Shown here: positions 43,374 through 51,149 of the stretch, piece after piece
How the letters are laid out: each line of letters opens with the position of its first letter
How positions within the stretch are numbered: position 1 is the stretch's first letter
Source: Caballeronia arvi
GTDB lineage: Bacteria; Pseudomonadota; Gammaproteobacteria; Burkholderiales; Burkholderiaceae
Assembly: GCF_001544695.2 (NCBI RefSeq)
Contig: NZ_FCOM02000033.1
Coordinates: 23,589 to 87,588 of the forward strand
Direction: 5' to 3'
DNA length: 64,000 nt
Position numbers and translations under genes: made by a program
The notes under the pieces: generated by a model
Told to the model about the DNA's origin: nothing
Databases searched by the model: none
Seen by the model: the letters and a program-made list of their open reading frames with translations, nothing else

Positions 43374-43441
43374 CATAACGAAAAGTAGCGCTACGTCCCG
43401 AAAAAATATCGTTGGTGGCGCAGATTTCATTTGGTTATTGT
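43374..43441 (+). promoter_or_regulatory. Promoter B with conserved upstream element (paired with 39744-39811)
   Basis: The 44-base element at 43374-43417 matches that at 39744-39787 at 35 positions. TTGGTG (43412-43417), an 18-base spacer and TATTGT (43436-43441) repeat the promoter geometry exactly, although the spacer sequences differ. Conservation of the upstream half beyond the promoter boxes suggests an activator or repressor site common to both transcripts. Confidence 0.72.
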
Positions 43442-43991
43442 TGTACCCAAGATATCTCTCGAGACAACCACACAGCTTCTCGGGAAAAAATAGACCTCGA
43501 CGAGCCGATTCTGGAGACAAGGCTTGCCGTGGGAGACACCTTAAAAACAGTAGAAGAGCACGAAATGTTTTCTCGACTGAAGTTTGCGATCGAACGCAAC
43601 TCGATCGAACTGGTGGGGCGGATCGCCCGGCCGCTCAACATGCTTCCAGCAATCCCGAGACACGCGATCCATTCAGGCGGCCGTGTTTTGCCGCGCGGAC
43701 CACGCATTCTCGCTTGCAGCCCGCATCTCGTGCCCGTTTGCGAATTCGCGGTCAAGATGCGCTGCTGATTCTGCTTACCTGCGTGCGTAAATCAAATAAG
43801 CAGATTCCGCACGTTGAAATCCTTGAGATGCTGACGGGATTTAAAACAGGCTTTTGATTTTTAGAGATTCAGTCCGGTGTAGAAGCCGCTCGTCTGTAAG
43901 TCGGATCATGCGACTGATGGCGTGCATAAGGTGCTCTCGCACCGGCCCGAATCGACGTTGTGCGGAACGGAATCAACCCTTGGAATCGAGA
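43442..43991 (+). other. 550-base leader/gap before the amine oxidase gene
   Basis: Between promoter B and the oxidase start there is no recognised gene. One weak candidate is a 67-codon frame at 43565-43768 (ATG after AGAAGAG; starts MFSRLKFAIERNSIELVG), of unknown type and with unusual Arg/Pro/Cys content. The rest is AT-richer than its surroundings, with several runs such as TTTAAAACAGGCTTTTGAT. It may be an untranslated leader or remnant DNA. Confidence 0.35.
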
Positions 43992-45311
43992 ATGCAAAAG
44001 GTCACTTCAACGCCAGCGGATGATTCCGCGTGTGGCTGGTATCACCTTAGCGCCCCCCGCCAACCCAGGCCGCCGCATGAAGGGAAAAAGAATGCGCGCT
44101 GGACGGTCATCGGTGCCGGGTACACCGGGCTCGCCGCCGCCCGACAACTCGCGCTGAATTTTCCTGACCAGGAGATCGTCCTTGTCGAAGCGCAAGAAGT
44201 CGGCTTTGGTACGGCCGGGCGAAATGCGGGCTTCGCGATCGATCTGCCGCACGACATCGGTGCCGACGATTATATCGGCGACATCGAGACGGCGAGGGCG
44301 ACACTCCAGCTGAATCTTCTGGGCCAGTCGATTCTTCGCAATATCGTTGAAGAGCACGGTATCGACTGCGCGATGCGCGCCTCGGGCAAGTATCAGGCTG
44401 CAGTGGAAAGCCGCGGGATCGAAGTTCTCGATGCGTACCGCCGCGGTCTCGACAAGCTCGGTCAGCAATACGAAATGATCGAAGGAAGAGACCTGCCTGG
44501 GCACATCGGGACGAGCTTCTACAAACGCGCCCTCTACACGCCGGGAACGATCCTGGTGCAGCCATCCGCGCTTGTCAAAGGCCTCGCCGACAGTCTGCCG
44601 GCCAACGTGACGCTGTATGAACGCACGCCGATCACTGAGGTGGAATATGGCAAGAAGGTCGTGCTGGGCCATGCGCGAGGACAGATCGTCACGGACAAAC
44701 TCATCCTGGCCAACAATGCGTTCGGCATGAGGTTCGGTTTCCTCAGACGTTCGATGCTGCCCGTTTTCCTGTACGCGAGCCTGACCAGACCTTTGACTCC
44801 GCAAGAGCAGGAGGCGCTGGGCGGCAAGTCATTCTGGGGCGTCATTCCGGCGGACCCGTTCGGAAGCACGGTTCGGCGTACGCATGACAACCGGATCCTG
44901 ATTCGCAACAGCTTCAGCTTCAATCCCGATGGGCGTCCGAAGACGCAGTATCTCGCGCGGATGGCAAAAAGGCATAAGCTGTCCTTTCAGCGAAGGTTTC
45001 CGATGCTGCCCGATGTCGATTTCGACTACACGTGGAGCGGATCGCTGGCGCTTTCGCAAAACCACGAAGGGTTCTTTGGTCAGCTGGGTCCCAACGTGTA
45101 TGGCGCGCTGTGCTGTAACGGTCTCGGCATCACGCGCGGGACGGTGACGGGCACGCTGCTGGCCGACTGGATCGCAGGCAAGAGCAATCGCCTTGTCGAG
45201 CATCTGTTGAAGTCTCCCGGACCTAAAACGGCTCCGCCCGAACCGTTCCTCTCGTTGGGGGTGAACGCAACCTTATGGTGGGGGCAGCAAATGGCCGGTC
45301 TCGAGAGTTGA
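43992..45311 (+). CDS. FAD-dependent amine/amino-acid oxidase (PuuB/DadA family)
   Basis: 439 residues from ATG 43992; a longer frame reaching 43854 is possible but its extra residues are Arg/Ser-rich and unlike the family. The DAO fold shows GAGYTGLAAARQLA (41-54), VLVEAQEVGFGTAGRNAGFA (about 63-82) and the C-terminal CCNGLGITRGTVTGTLLADW, as in gamma-glutamylputrescine oxidase (PuuB). It should oxidise a primary or secondary amine to an imine/aldehyde plus ammonia. With the PuuC-like dehydrogenase and DHDPS-like gene it defines an amine-degrading module. Confidence 0.85.
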   Translation: MQKVTSTPADDSACGWYHLSAPRQPRPPHEGKKNARWTVIGAGYTGLAAARQLALNFPDQEIVLVEAQEVGFGTAGRNAGFAIDLPHDIGADDYIGDIETARATLQLNLLGQSILRNIVEEHGIDCAMRASGKYQAAVESRGIEVLDAYRRGLDKLGQQYEMIEGRDLPGHIGTSFYKRALYTPGTILVQPSALVKGLADSLPANVTLYERTPITEVEYGKKVVLGHARGQIVTDKLILANNAFGMRFGFLRRSMLPVFLYASLTRPLTPQEQEALGGKSFWGVIPADPFGSTVRRTHDNRILIRNSFSFNPDGRPKTQYLARMAKRHKLSFQRRFPMLPDVDFDYTWSGSLALSQNHEGFFGQLGPNVYGALCCNGLGITRGTVTGTLLADWIAGKSNRLVEHLLKSPGPKTAPPEPFLSLGVNATLWWGQQMAGLES

Positions 45312-45365
45312 GCGCAGTTCCTGCATCCACGAGTAACGAAGCGATTTATAACCTGTTCACCTTTT

Positions 45366-45381
45366 TATAGCCGAGGCTATA
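45366..45381. promoter_or_regulatory. Perfect palindrome covering the ribosome site of the DHDPS-family gene
   Basis: TATAGCC-GA-GGCTATA is a perfect 7-base inverted repeat that ends two bases before the ATG at 45384 and contains the only purine-rich (GAGG) ribosome site. Folded in mRNA it would hide that site; bound in DNA it could be an operator. Confidence 0.5.
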
Positions 45382-45383
45382 GC

Positions 45384-46289
45384 ATGAAATTCGAAGGCAT
45401 TTACACCCCCGCGATCACACCGTTGTCGAGCGATGGCAGCATCGACAAGAAAGGCTTTGCCGAAGTCCTCGAGTACCTGATCGGCGCGAAGGTGCATGGC
45501 GTCATCATTGGCGGGTCCACCGGCGAATACTATTCGCATACACCTCAGGAGCGATTCGAGCTTGCATCGCTTGCCAAGGAGATCATCGGCACACGTATTC
45601 CGCTCATCGTCGGAACCGGCGCGATTCGCACGGAAGATTCGGTAGAGTATGCAAAGGCGGCGAAGTCGATCGGCGCAGATGCGATCCTCGTCAGTTCGCC
45701 TCCTTACGCTTTGCCCACCGAGGAAGAGAACGCTATCCATGCGCTTGCGGTCGATCAGGCAGCGGGTCTCCCGGCGATGCTCTATAACTATCCCGGACGC
45801 ACGAATGCGCTGATGGGACGGAAGTTCTTCGAAACTGTCGTTTCGAAATCGAAGAACTTCGTCGCGATCAAGGAAAGCTCGGGCAGCACAGGCCAGTTGC
45901 ACATGCTCGCGCGACACTTTCCGAGTATCAATCTCTCTTGCGGCTGGGACGATCAGGCGCTCGAATTCTTTGCATGGGGCGCGCGCAGCTGGGTATGTGC
46001 AGGATCGAACTTTCTGCCTGAAGAACATATCGCGCTGTATGAGGCGTGCGTGGTCGAGAAGGATTTCGACAAGGGCCGTCGAATCATGTCCGCGATGATG
46101 CCGTTGATGGATTTCCTCGAGGACGCCGGCAAGTTCGTTCAATCGATCAAGCAAGGTTGCGAGTTCGCCGGACTGCGCACCGGCGGCTTGCGCACACCGT
46201 TGCAGCCGCTCGACGATGAGCAAAAGCAGGCGTTGAAGCAGATCATCGTTGCGCTCAAGGCGGAAGTGAAATCGGTCACAGGCGCGTGA
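45384..46289 (+). CDS. Dihydrodipicolinate synthase (DHDPS/NAL) family lyase
   Basis: 301 residues, a class I aldolase TIM barrel. The Schiff-base Lys163 stands in FVAIKESSGSTG and the catalytic Tyr in MLYNYPGRT (132-140). The pyruvate-binding loop is GGSTGEYY (43-50) instead of the GTTGES of true DapA, so lysine biosynthesis is unlikely. Family members in catabolic operons cleave or dehydrate keto acids, for example in hydroxyproline or sugar acid degradation. It lies after the PuuB/DadA-like oxidase and probably works on the product of that route. Confidence 0.85.
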   Translation: MKFEGIYTPAITPLSSDGSIDKKGFAEVLEYLIGAKVHGVIIGGSTGEYYSHTPQERFELASLAKEIIGTRIPLIVGTGAIRTEDSVEYAKAAKSIGADAILVSSPPYALPTEEENAIHALAVDQAAGLPAMLYNYPGRTNALMGRKFFETVVSKSKNFVAIKESSGSTGQLHMLARHFPSINLSCGWDDQALEFFAWGARSWVCAGSNFLPEEHIALYEACVVEKDFDKGRRIMSAMMPLMDFLEDAGKFVQSIKQGCEFAGLRTGGLRTPLQPLDDEQKQALKQIIVALKAEVKSVTGA

Positions 46290-46310
46290 TTCGTCGATTG
46301 AAGTAAGAAG

Positions 46311-46354
46311 GACTCTGCGCCACTGCCGCCATCGAACAGCACGCGCGCAGAGTC
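46311..46354. terminator. Long-armed hairpin between converging genes
   Basis: GACTCTGCGC (46311-46320) and GCGCAGAGTC (46345-46354) pair perfectly over ten bases around a 24-base loop, between the DHDPS-family stop and the stop of the converging permease remnant. Likely a bidirectional transcription end. Confidence 0.5.
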
Positions 46355-46363
46355 ATTCACGAG

Positions 46364-47080
46364 TTATCCGGCTCGTCGCTTTTGCAGATACCAGCCGATC
46401 AACGCGAGCACGACAGAAGATCCCAGTGTAAGGACGACCTCCTGACGATGATCCGGAGCGTTCACCATGACGACGAACGCGCCGACAATCAGAAGAACCA
46501 CGATCATCGAGAGATACGGGTGACCCCACATGCGAACCTGGAGAGAGCCCTCGCGGACCAGCCGGGTCCGAAGCCGAAGCTGACTGAGCGCAATGATGAA
46601 GTAGACCAGCAGCGCAATGGCTCCCGTCGTCGCTAGCAGCGTATCGAACACATACTTGGGTGCGACATAGTTTGCAGCACATCCGGCGAAGGCCACCAGG
46701 GTAGAGGCCAGCACCGCATTCGCGGGCACGCCGGAACTCGTGGTCGATGTCACGAACGCCGGTGCTTGCCCACGCGTGCCGAGTGAAAACAGCATTCGCG
46801 ATGCCGTGTACAGCGCGCTATTCAGGCAACTCGCGACAGCGACGAGAATGAGCGTGTCGATGATCAGCTTCGCATGAGGCACATGGAAGACTTCGAGCAC
46901 CGCCTGATAGCATCCGATGCTCGTCAGAGCGGGATCGTTCCACGGTACGACCGAGATGATGATGGCGATCGAGCCGATGTAAAAGAGCGAAATTCTCCAC
47001 ACGACTGATGTGATCGCATGAGCGATTTCCTTCGCCGGCTTTTCGGATTCGGCATCCTGTACGGAGACGGTGAATGGAAA
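46364..47080 (-). pseudogene. GabP-like amino acid permease, C-terminal half only
   Basis: The minus-strand open frame runs from a stop at 47081-47083 to 46364, without a proper start. It reads VSVQDAESEKPAKEIAHAIT, then VVWRISLFYIGSIAIIISVVPWN, matching the middle of GABA permease (AAT/APC family), and continues through about six membrane segments to a basic end (LQKRRAG). Roughly the first 240 residues are missing. The break falls exactly where a LysR remnant begins on the other strand. A short protein from GTG 47002 is conceivable but would lack half the channel. Confidence 0.8.
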
Positions 47081-47319
47081 TCACTCGAAACGATTCGGCT
47101 GTTTCCAGAGATCGTCTATACGAGGCCGCCAGACTCGGGCTTGGCATTGGGCTCGGCTGGGACTTCATTGTGAAGCCTGCCATTCGAACGGGTGAGCTGG
47201 CTGCAATCCCGGAGATGGCATTGGTCAGCGGCCGCCATGACCATCTCGTTCATCCGCGAGGCAAGTCGCTCACCGGGGACGAGTCTACATTTCGCGACTG
47301 GCTGGTCGGCAGCGTATGA
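47074..47319 (+). pseudogene. LysR-type regulator, C-terminal remnant
   Basis: About 80 codons read LYEAARLGLGIGLGWDFIVK (in part), GELAAIPEMAL, HDHLVHPRGKSL and FRDWLVGSV, like the end of a GcvA-type LysR effector domain. The helix-turn-helix and most of the effector domain are absent, and a TGA lies just upstream in frame. It faces away from the truncated permease, so the two were probably a divergent pair that lost both 5' parts and the promoter between them in one deletion. Confidence 0.65.
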
Positions 47320-47590
47320 CGCCTGGTGTTCCACGATCAACAGCCGAAAGGGCGTTTCACATTACGGAATTAACCTCGAATTCCCGCAGTGTCATCTTTT
47401 CATCGCCTGAAAGCGTGTTTTGCATTGCAAAAATTGCCATGTAACCCATTGAACATTAAGCATAAATTCTGTCTTATGTCTTATATAAGAGTTGCGCCGG
47501 GCAGCGTTACTATTAAGTCATGCGGTTCGCTTCGACAAACGTAGCGCCCCGAGTCATTCACGAAACGCGCTTTGCACTTAGGAGAGACAC
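47320..47590 (+). promoter_or_regulatory. AT-rich isocitrate lyase promoter region with a perfect palindrome
   Basis: TTTTGCA-T-TGCAAAA (47418-47432) is a perfect 7-base inverted repeat. TTGAAC, 17 bases, then TCTTAT follows around 47450-47480 and could be a promoter, with a further CTTATATAAG palindrome just after. The TTGCAAA half resembles the site of RamB-type regulators of acetate genes. The region is clearly AT-richer than its surroundings. Ribosome site AGGAGAGAC precedes the ATG. Confidence 0.5.
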
Positions 47591-49171
47591 ATGAGCCAAT
47601 ATCAAGACGACATCAAGGCAGTGGCTGGTTTGAAGGAGCAACAAGGCAGCGCCTGGAATGCCATCAATCCCGAATCTGCCGCACGCATGCGCGCCCAGAA
47701 CAAGTTCAAAACGGGCCTGGACATCGCCCGGTACACGGCGAAGATCATGCGCGCCGACATGGCCGCCTACGACGCCGACCCGTCCAAGTACACCCAGTCG
47801 CTTGGCTGCTGGCACGGCTTCATCGGCCAGCAGAAGATGATCTCCATCAAGAAGCACTTCAACAGCACCGAGCGCCGCTACCTTTATCTGTCCGGCTGGA
47901 TGGTGGCCGCGCTGCGCTCCGAGTTCGGCCCGCTGCCGGACCAGTCGATGCACGAAAAAACCTCCGTCAGCGCGCTGATCCGCGAGCTGTACACCTTCCT
48001 GCGTCAAGCCGACGCCCGTGAGCTGGGCGGCCTGTTCCGCCAGCTGGATGCGGCCGAAGGCTCCGCGAAGGCGGCCATCCAGGAAAAAATCGACAACCAC
48101 GTCACGCACGTCGTGCCTATCATCGCCGACATCGACGCGGGTTTCGGCAACGCCGAAGCAACCTACTTGCTGGCCAAGCAGTTCATCGAAGCGGGCGCAT
48201 GCTGCATTCAGATCGAAAACCAGGTGTCCGATGAAAAGCAGTGCGGCCATCAGGATGGCAAGGTCACCGTGCCTCACGAAGACTTCCTGGCCAAGGTCCG
48301 CGCCATTCGCTACGCCTTCCTGGAACTGGGCGTGGACGACGGCATCATCGTGTGCCGTACCGACTCGCTGGGCGCCGGTTTGACCAAGCAGATCGCCGTG
48401 ACCAGCACGCCAGGCGACCTGGGCGATCAATACAACTCGTTCCTCGATTGCGAAGAATTGTCGGCCGACGAACTGGGCAATGGCGACGTCATCATCAAGC
48501 GCGACGGCAAGTTGCTGCGTCCCAAGCGTCTGCCTAGCAACCTGTTCCAGTTCCGCGCCGGCACGGGCGAAGCTCGCTGCGTTCTGGATTGCGTCACCGC
48601 GCTGCAAAACGGCGCCGACCTGCTGTGGATCGAGACCGAAAAGCCGCATATCGCGCAGATCGGCGGCATGGTCAGCGAGATTCGCAAAGTCATCCCGAAC
48701 GCGAAGCTGGTGTACAACAACAGCCCGTCGTTCAACTGGACGCTGAATTTCCGTCAGCAGGCGTATGACGCGATGAAGGCCGAAGGCAAGGACGTGTCGG
48801 CCTACGAGCGCGCCCAGCTGATGAGCGCGGAATACGATCAGACCGAGCTGGCGACACTCGCCGACGAGAAGATCCGGACCTTCCAGGCCGACTCTTCGCG
48901 CGAAGCGGGCATCTTCCACCACTTGATTACGCTGCCGACCTACCACACCGCCGCGCTGTCTACCGACAACCTGGCAAAGGAATACTTCGGCGATCAAGGC
49001 ATGCTCGGTTATGTGGCTGGCGTGCAGCGCAAGGAGATCCGTCAGGGCATCGCCTGCGTCAAGCACCAGAACATGTCGGGCTCGGACATCGGCGACGACC
49101 ACAAGGAATATTTCAGCGGTGAAGCAGCCCTGAAAGCGGCGGGCAAAGACAACACCATGAATCAGTTCTGA
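47591..49171 (+). CDS. aceA: Isocitrate lyase
   Basis: 526 residues, of the longer type seen in Pseudomonas aeruginosa. The active-site loop is EKQCGHQDGK with catalytic Cys218 (KQCGH instead of the KKCGH of E. coli), and DIDAGFGN (180-187) binds the metal. NNSPSFNWTLNF is the second substrate loop. It splits isocitrate to glyoxylate and succinate, needed for growth on C2 units. It is a monocistronic unit with its own promoter and a strong terminator. Codon use is less biased to GC-ending codons of the neighbours, e.g. more CTG/AAC than CTC/GCG. Confidence 0.95.
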   Translation: MSQYQDDIKAVAGLKEQQGSAWNAINPESAARMRAQNKFKTGLDIARYTAKIMRADMAAYDADPSKYTQSLGCWHGFIGQQKMISIKKHFNSTERRYLYLSGWMVAALRSEFGPLPDQSMHEKTSVSALIRELYTFLRQADARELGGLFRQLDAAEGSAKAAIQEKIDNHVTHVVPIIADIDAGFGNAEATYLLAKQFIEAGACCIQIENQVSDEKQCGHQDGKVTVPHEDFLAKVRAIRYAFLELGVDDGIIVCRTDSLGAGLTKQIAVTSTPGDLGDQYNSFLDCEELSADELGNGDVIIKRDGKLLRPKRLPSNLFQFRAGTGEARCVLDCVTALQNGADLLWIETEKPHIAQIGGMVSEIRKVIPNAKLVYNNSPSFNWTLNFRQQAYDAMKAEGKDVSAYERAQLMSAEYDQTELATLADEKIRTFQADSSREAGIFHHLITLPTYHTAALSTDNLAKEYFGDQGMLGYVAGVQRKEIRQGIACVKHQNMSGSDIGDDHKEYFSGEAALKAAGKDNTMNQF

Positions 49172-49190
49172 TAGCTGTAGCTGCTCAAGC

Positions 49191-49219
49191 AAAACGCCAA
49201 CCGTACAGGTTGGCGTTTT
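49191..49219. terminator. Rho-independent terminator after isocitrate lyase
   Basis: AAAACGCCAACC and GGTTGGCGTTTT make a perfect 12-base stem around GTACA, ending in TTTTC. It stands 19 bases after the stop. Confidence 0.88.
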
Positions 49220-49490
49220 CTTATATTGCGAATCGTTGTTCGTGCCATCTGTTTTACTTATCGGCATTTTCATTCGGACATACGGTCCGCGACGTTTCGG
49301 TTGCTCGCAGCGAGCCTTCAAAGGTCTTGTCGCGACTCGCATTGCGGCGTTGCGGCGACCTGGCTTTCGACCCGAAAGCTTTCTGCCGGGATTCGATGAT
49401 CTGGTTAACCCCGTCTACGCATTGCGCGCTGCGCTTTCTAACCTCGCGACAGTCTGATCGTCGAATAAGGCGCAACCGAGGAGATGCAAC
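49220..49490. other. Gap of 271 bases without a recognised gene
   Basis: Nothing supported by homology or a ribosome site is seen here. A GGAG-type ribosome site (GAGGAGATGCAAC) stands just before the ATG at 49491. Confidence 0.4.
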
Positions 49491-50045
49491 ATGGACGGCA
49501 ATGTCAATGCAGGCAGCAAGCAATTCGATCGGCTTACGGCGGGAAGGGCAGCGGCCGAGCCGCCGTTTGCATCGATCCTTCGCGCCGGTGTGGCGGGCGG
49601 ACTGGCAGGCGCGATCATCATCTGGATTTATGAGGCGTTGATCTGGGTGGGCGTGCAGCACCTCATGCCGCTCGCCGGCATTCCCCGGAATGCGACCGGG
49701 CTCGTTTTCGGCAAGGCCTTTCAAGAATCGATTGGTATCTGGGCGTACGTCATCGGTACTGCCATTCATTTCGTCTTCGCCATTGGCTGGGGCGTACTGT
49801 TCGCCGCGATCTGGCCGTACTTCCGCCGGCGCGGTTATGAGGCGACATTCGTGGCCCTGTTCTACGCGATCTTCGCCTGGATCGTGATGCACGTCGCGAT
49901 CGCGATTGCATCCGACAATCATCCGAACTACCTGGATCCGGTTGTGATCATCGGCGGCTTCATGTCGCATTTTTGCTTCACCGTTCCGCTTGCGCTCGTC
50001 GTAAAACGAATGCTCGCTCCGGCTGCGGCCAGAACGTCCGTCTGA
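49491..50045 (+). CDS. Inner-membrane protein of unknown function (possibly YagU/DUF1440-like)
   Basis: 184 residues. After a 28-residue cytoplasmic N-terminus come about four to five membrane segments: VAGGLAGAIIIWIYEALIWVG, AYVIGTAIHFVFAIGWGVLFA, EATFVALFYAIFAWIVMHVAI and VVIIGGFMSHFCFTVPLALVV (each about 21 residues, cited in part). The arrangement of paired segments with a conserved His and Gly-rich first helix recalls YagU-type proteins, but no catalytic motif is visible. It is flanked by isocitrate lyase and a gene remnant and may be a single unit. Confidence 0.65.
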   Translation: MDGNVNAGSKQFDRLTAGRAAAEPPFASILRAGVAGGLAGAIIIWIYEALIWVGVQHLMPLAGIPRNATGLVFGKAFQESIGIWAYVIGTAIHFVFAIGWGVLFAAIWPYFRRRGYEATFVALFYAIFAWIVMHVAIAIASDNHPNYLDPVVIIGGFMSHFCFTVPLALVVKRMLAPAAARTSV

Positions 50046-50051
50046 CTGGCC

Positions 50052-50345
50052 CTACGCGTGCGGTTCATTCTTTGAAGCACAGCCAACGGCTGGCATGAGC
50101 GCGACTGCGGGCCCGGCATAACGCGCCCGCGGCCGCAGCATGTTTCCTTCCATGATCTGCTCGATCGAATGCGCCATCCAGCCGACGCTTCGGGCAGTCG
50201 AAACCAGGGCAAAGGCCGCTTCTTCGGTAAGCTGCCAATGATCGACTAATGCGGCAAGCGCGACACCGATCGCGGGCAGCTTGCCGGTCATTCGCTGCAC
50301 GCAGTCGATCAGCTCGCGCACCGCATCGGGCGCATCGGTCAGGTT
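50052..50345 (-). pseudogene. Citrate synthase/citryl-CoA lyase family remnant (C-terminal part)
   Basis: About 95 codons read MTGKLPAIGVALAALVDH, then FALVSTARSVGWMAHSIEQ and RPRARYAGPA, which is the end of citrate synthase-like citryl-CoA lyases (ARxVGWxAHxxEQ...IRPRARYVGP). The large domain with the catalytic His and Asp is missing. The family match breaks near 50345, where the promoter region of the MaoC operon begins on the other strand. Not functional as citrate synthase. Confidence 0.75.
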
Positions 50346-50464
50346 TCCTGAATAAAAAGATCGGTATTACGAGAAGGCACCGGCCACGCAGGATAAGCAC
50401 GGTCGCTTTTTTCCGGCCGAAACCTACGCAAATTAAACAAGGGTTTACCGCAACGCATTCCCGC

Positions 50465-50508
50465 TTGACGCGATCCGCTCCGCGCCCGATACTTTGTCCG
50501 TACAAAGT
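50465..50508 (+). promoter_or_regulatory. Promoter and overlapping operator of the MaoC-to-DUF2889 operon
   Basis: TTGACG (50465-50470), a 17-base spacer and GATACT (50488-50493) form a sigma-70 type promoter. ACTTTGT-CCGT-ACAAAGT (50491-50508), a perfect 7-base inverted repeat, overlaps the -10 and the expected transcription start. The GntR gene inside the operon (56334-57158) is the likely repressor. Spacing to the MaoC start is 26 bases. Confidence 0.68.
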
Positions 50509-50534
50509 GATGTTTAAGACAGGAGGCGGGACAC

Positions 50535-51038
50535 ATGCATTCGGACAGAGTAGGCAAGCAGCGCTATCGGGCCAGCTACGGTCGTTATCTCGAGGACTTC
50601 ACCGTCGGCGATATCTACGAGCATCGCCCCGGCCGCACGATCACGGACGCGGACAACATCCAGTTCTCGCTGCTGACGATGAACTTTCATCCGATGCATT
50701 GCGACGCGCATCACGCGTCGAAGAGCGAGTTCGGCAAGCTTCTCGTGAGCAGCGGCCTGACAGTGGCAATTGTGCTCGGCATGTCGGTGAACGACGTGAG
50801 CGGCAAGGCCATCGCCAATCTCGGCTGGAAGGAAATCCGCCTGACGGGCCCCGTTTTTGCGGGCGATACGCTCTATGCGGAATCGGAAGTGCTCGAAGTG
50901 CGCGAATCGAAATCGCGCCCAACGCAGGGCATCGTCACGGTTCATACGCGCGCGTTCAATCAGGACGGCAAGCCCGTCATGGACTTCATCCGTACCGCGC
51001 TGATCGCCAAGCGCGGCCACGGCACCGCCGAAGACTGA
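50535..51038 (+). CDS. MaoC-family (hot-dog) dehydratase/hydratase
   Basis: 167 residues after GGAGGCGGG. The single hot-dog fold shows ITDADNIQFSLLTMNFHPMHCDAHHA with Asn50, His52, His55 and Asp57 at the hydratase site, followed by TVAIVLGMSVNDVSG and VFAGDTLYAESEV. Small MaoC proteins hydrate enoyl-CoA, including mesaconyl-CoA. First gene of a ten-gene operon with acyl-CoA dehydrogenase, CoA-transferase and CitE-like lyase, so it probably hydrates the enoyl-CoA that the dehydrogenase makes. Confidence 0.85.
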   Translation: MHSDRVGKQRYRASYGRYLEDFTVGDIYEHRPGRTITDADNIQFSLLTMNFHPMHCDAHHASKSEFGKLLVSSGLTVAIVLGMSVNDVSGKAIANLGWKEIRLTGPVFAGDTLYAESEVLEVRESKSRPTQGIVTVHTRAFNQDGKPVMDFIRTALIAKRGHGTAED

Positions 51039-51149
51039 AACGCAGCGCGCCGGCCGATTCGCGCCGGCTGCGCACCGCGCATCGCAGCCGAGGCCGCCAT
51101 TCGACGAGCGGCCGCGATGCGATTCACCGTCACAGTACAGGAGACAACT

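Noticed and set aside
45384..46289. Lysine-biosynthetic DapA
   Set aside because: The pyruvate loop GGSTGEYY differs from GTTGES and the gene stands in a catabolic module.
46350..47563. 13-base direct repeat GAGTCATTCACGA at 46350-46362 and 47551-47563 flanking the permease and LysR remnants
   Set aside because: Could be footprints of recombination, but in 64 kb some 13-base repeats are expected by chance and no mobile element lies between them.
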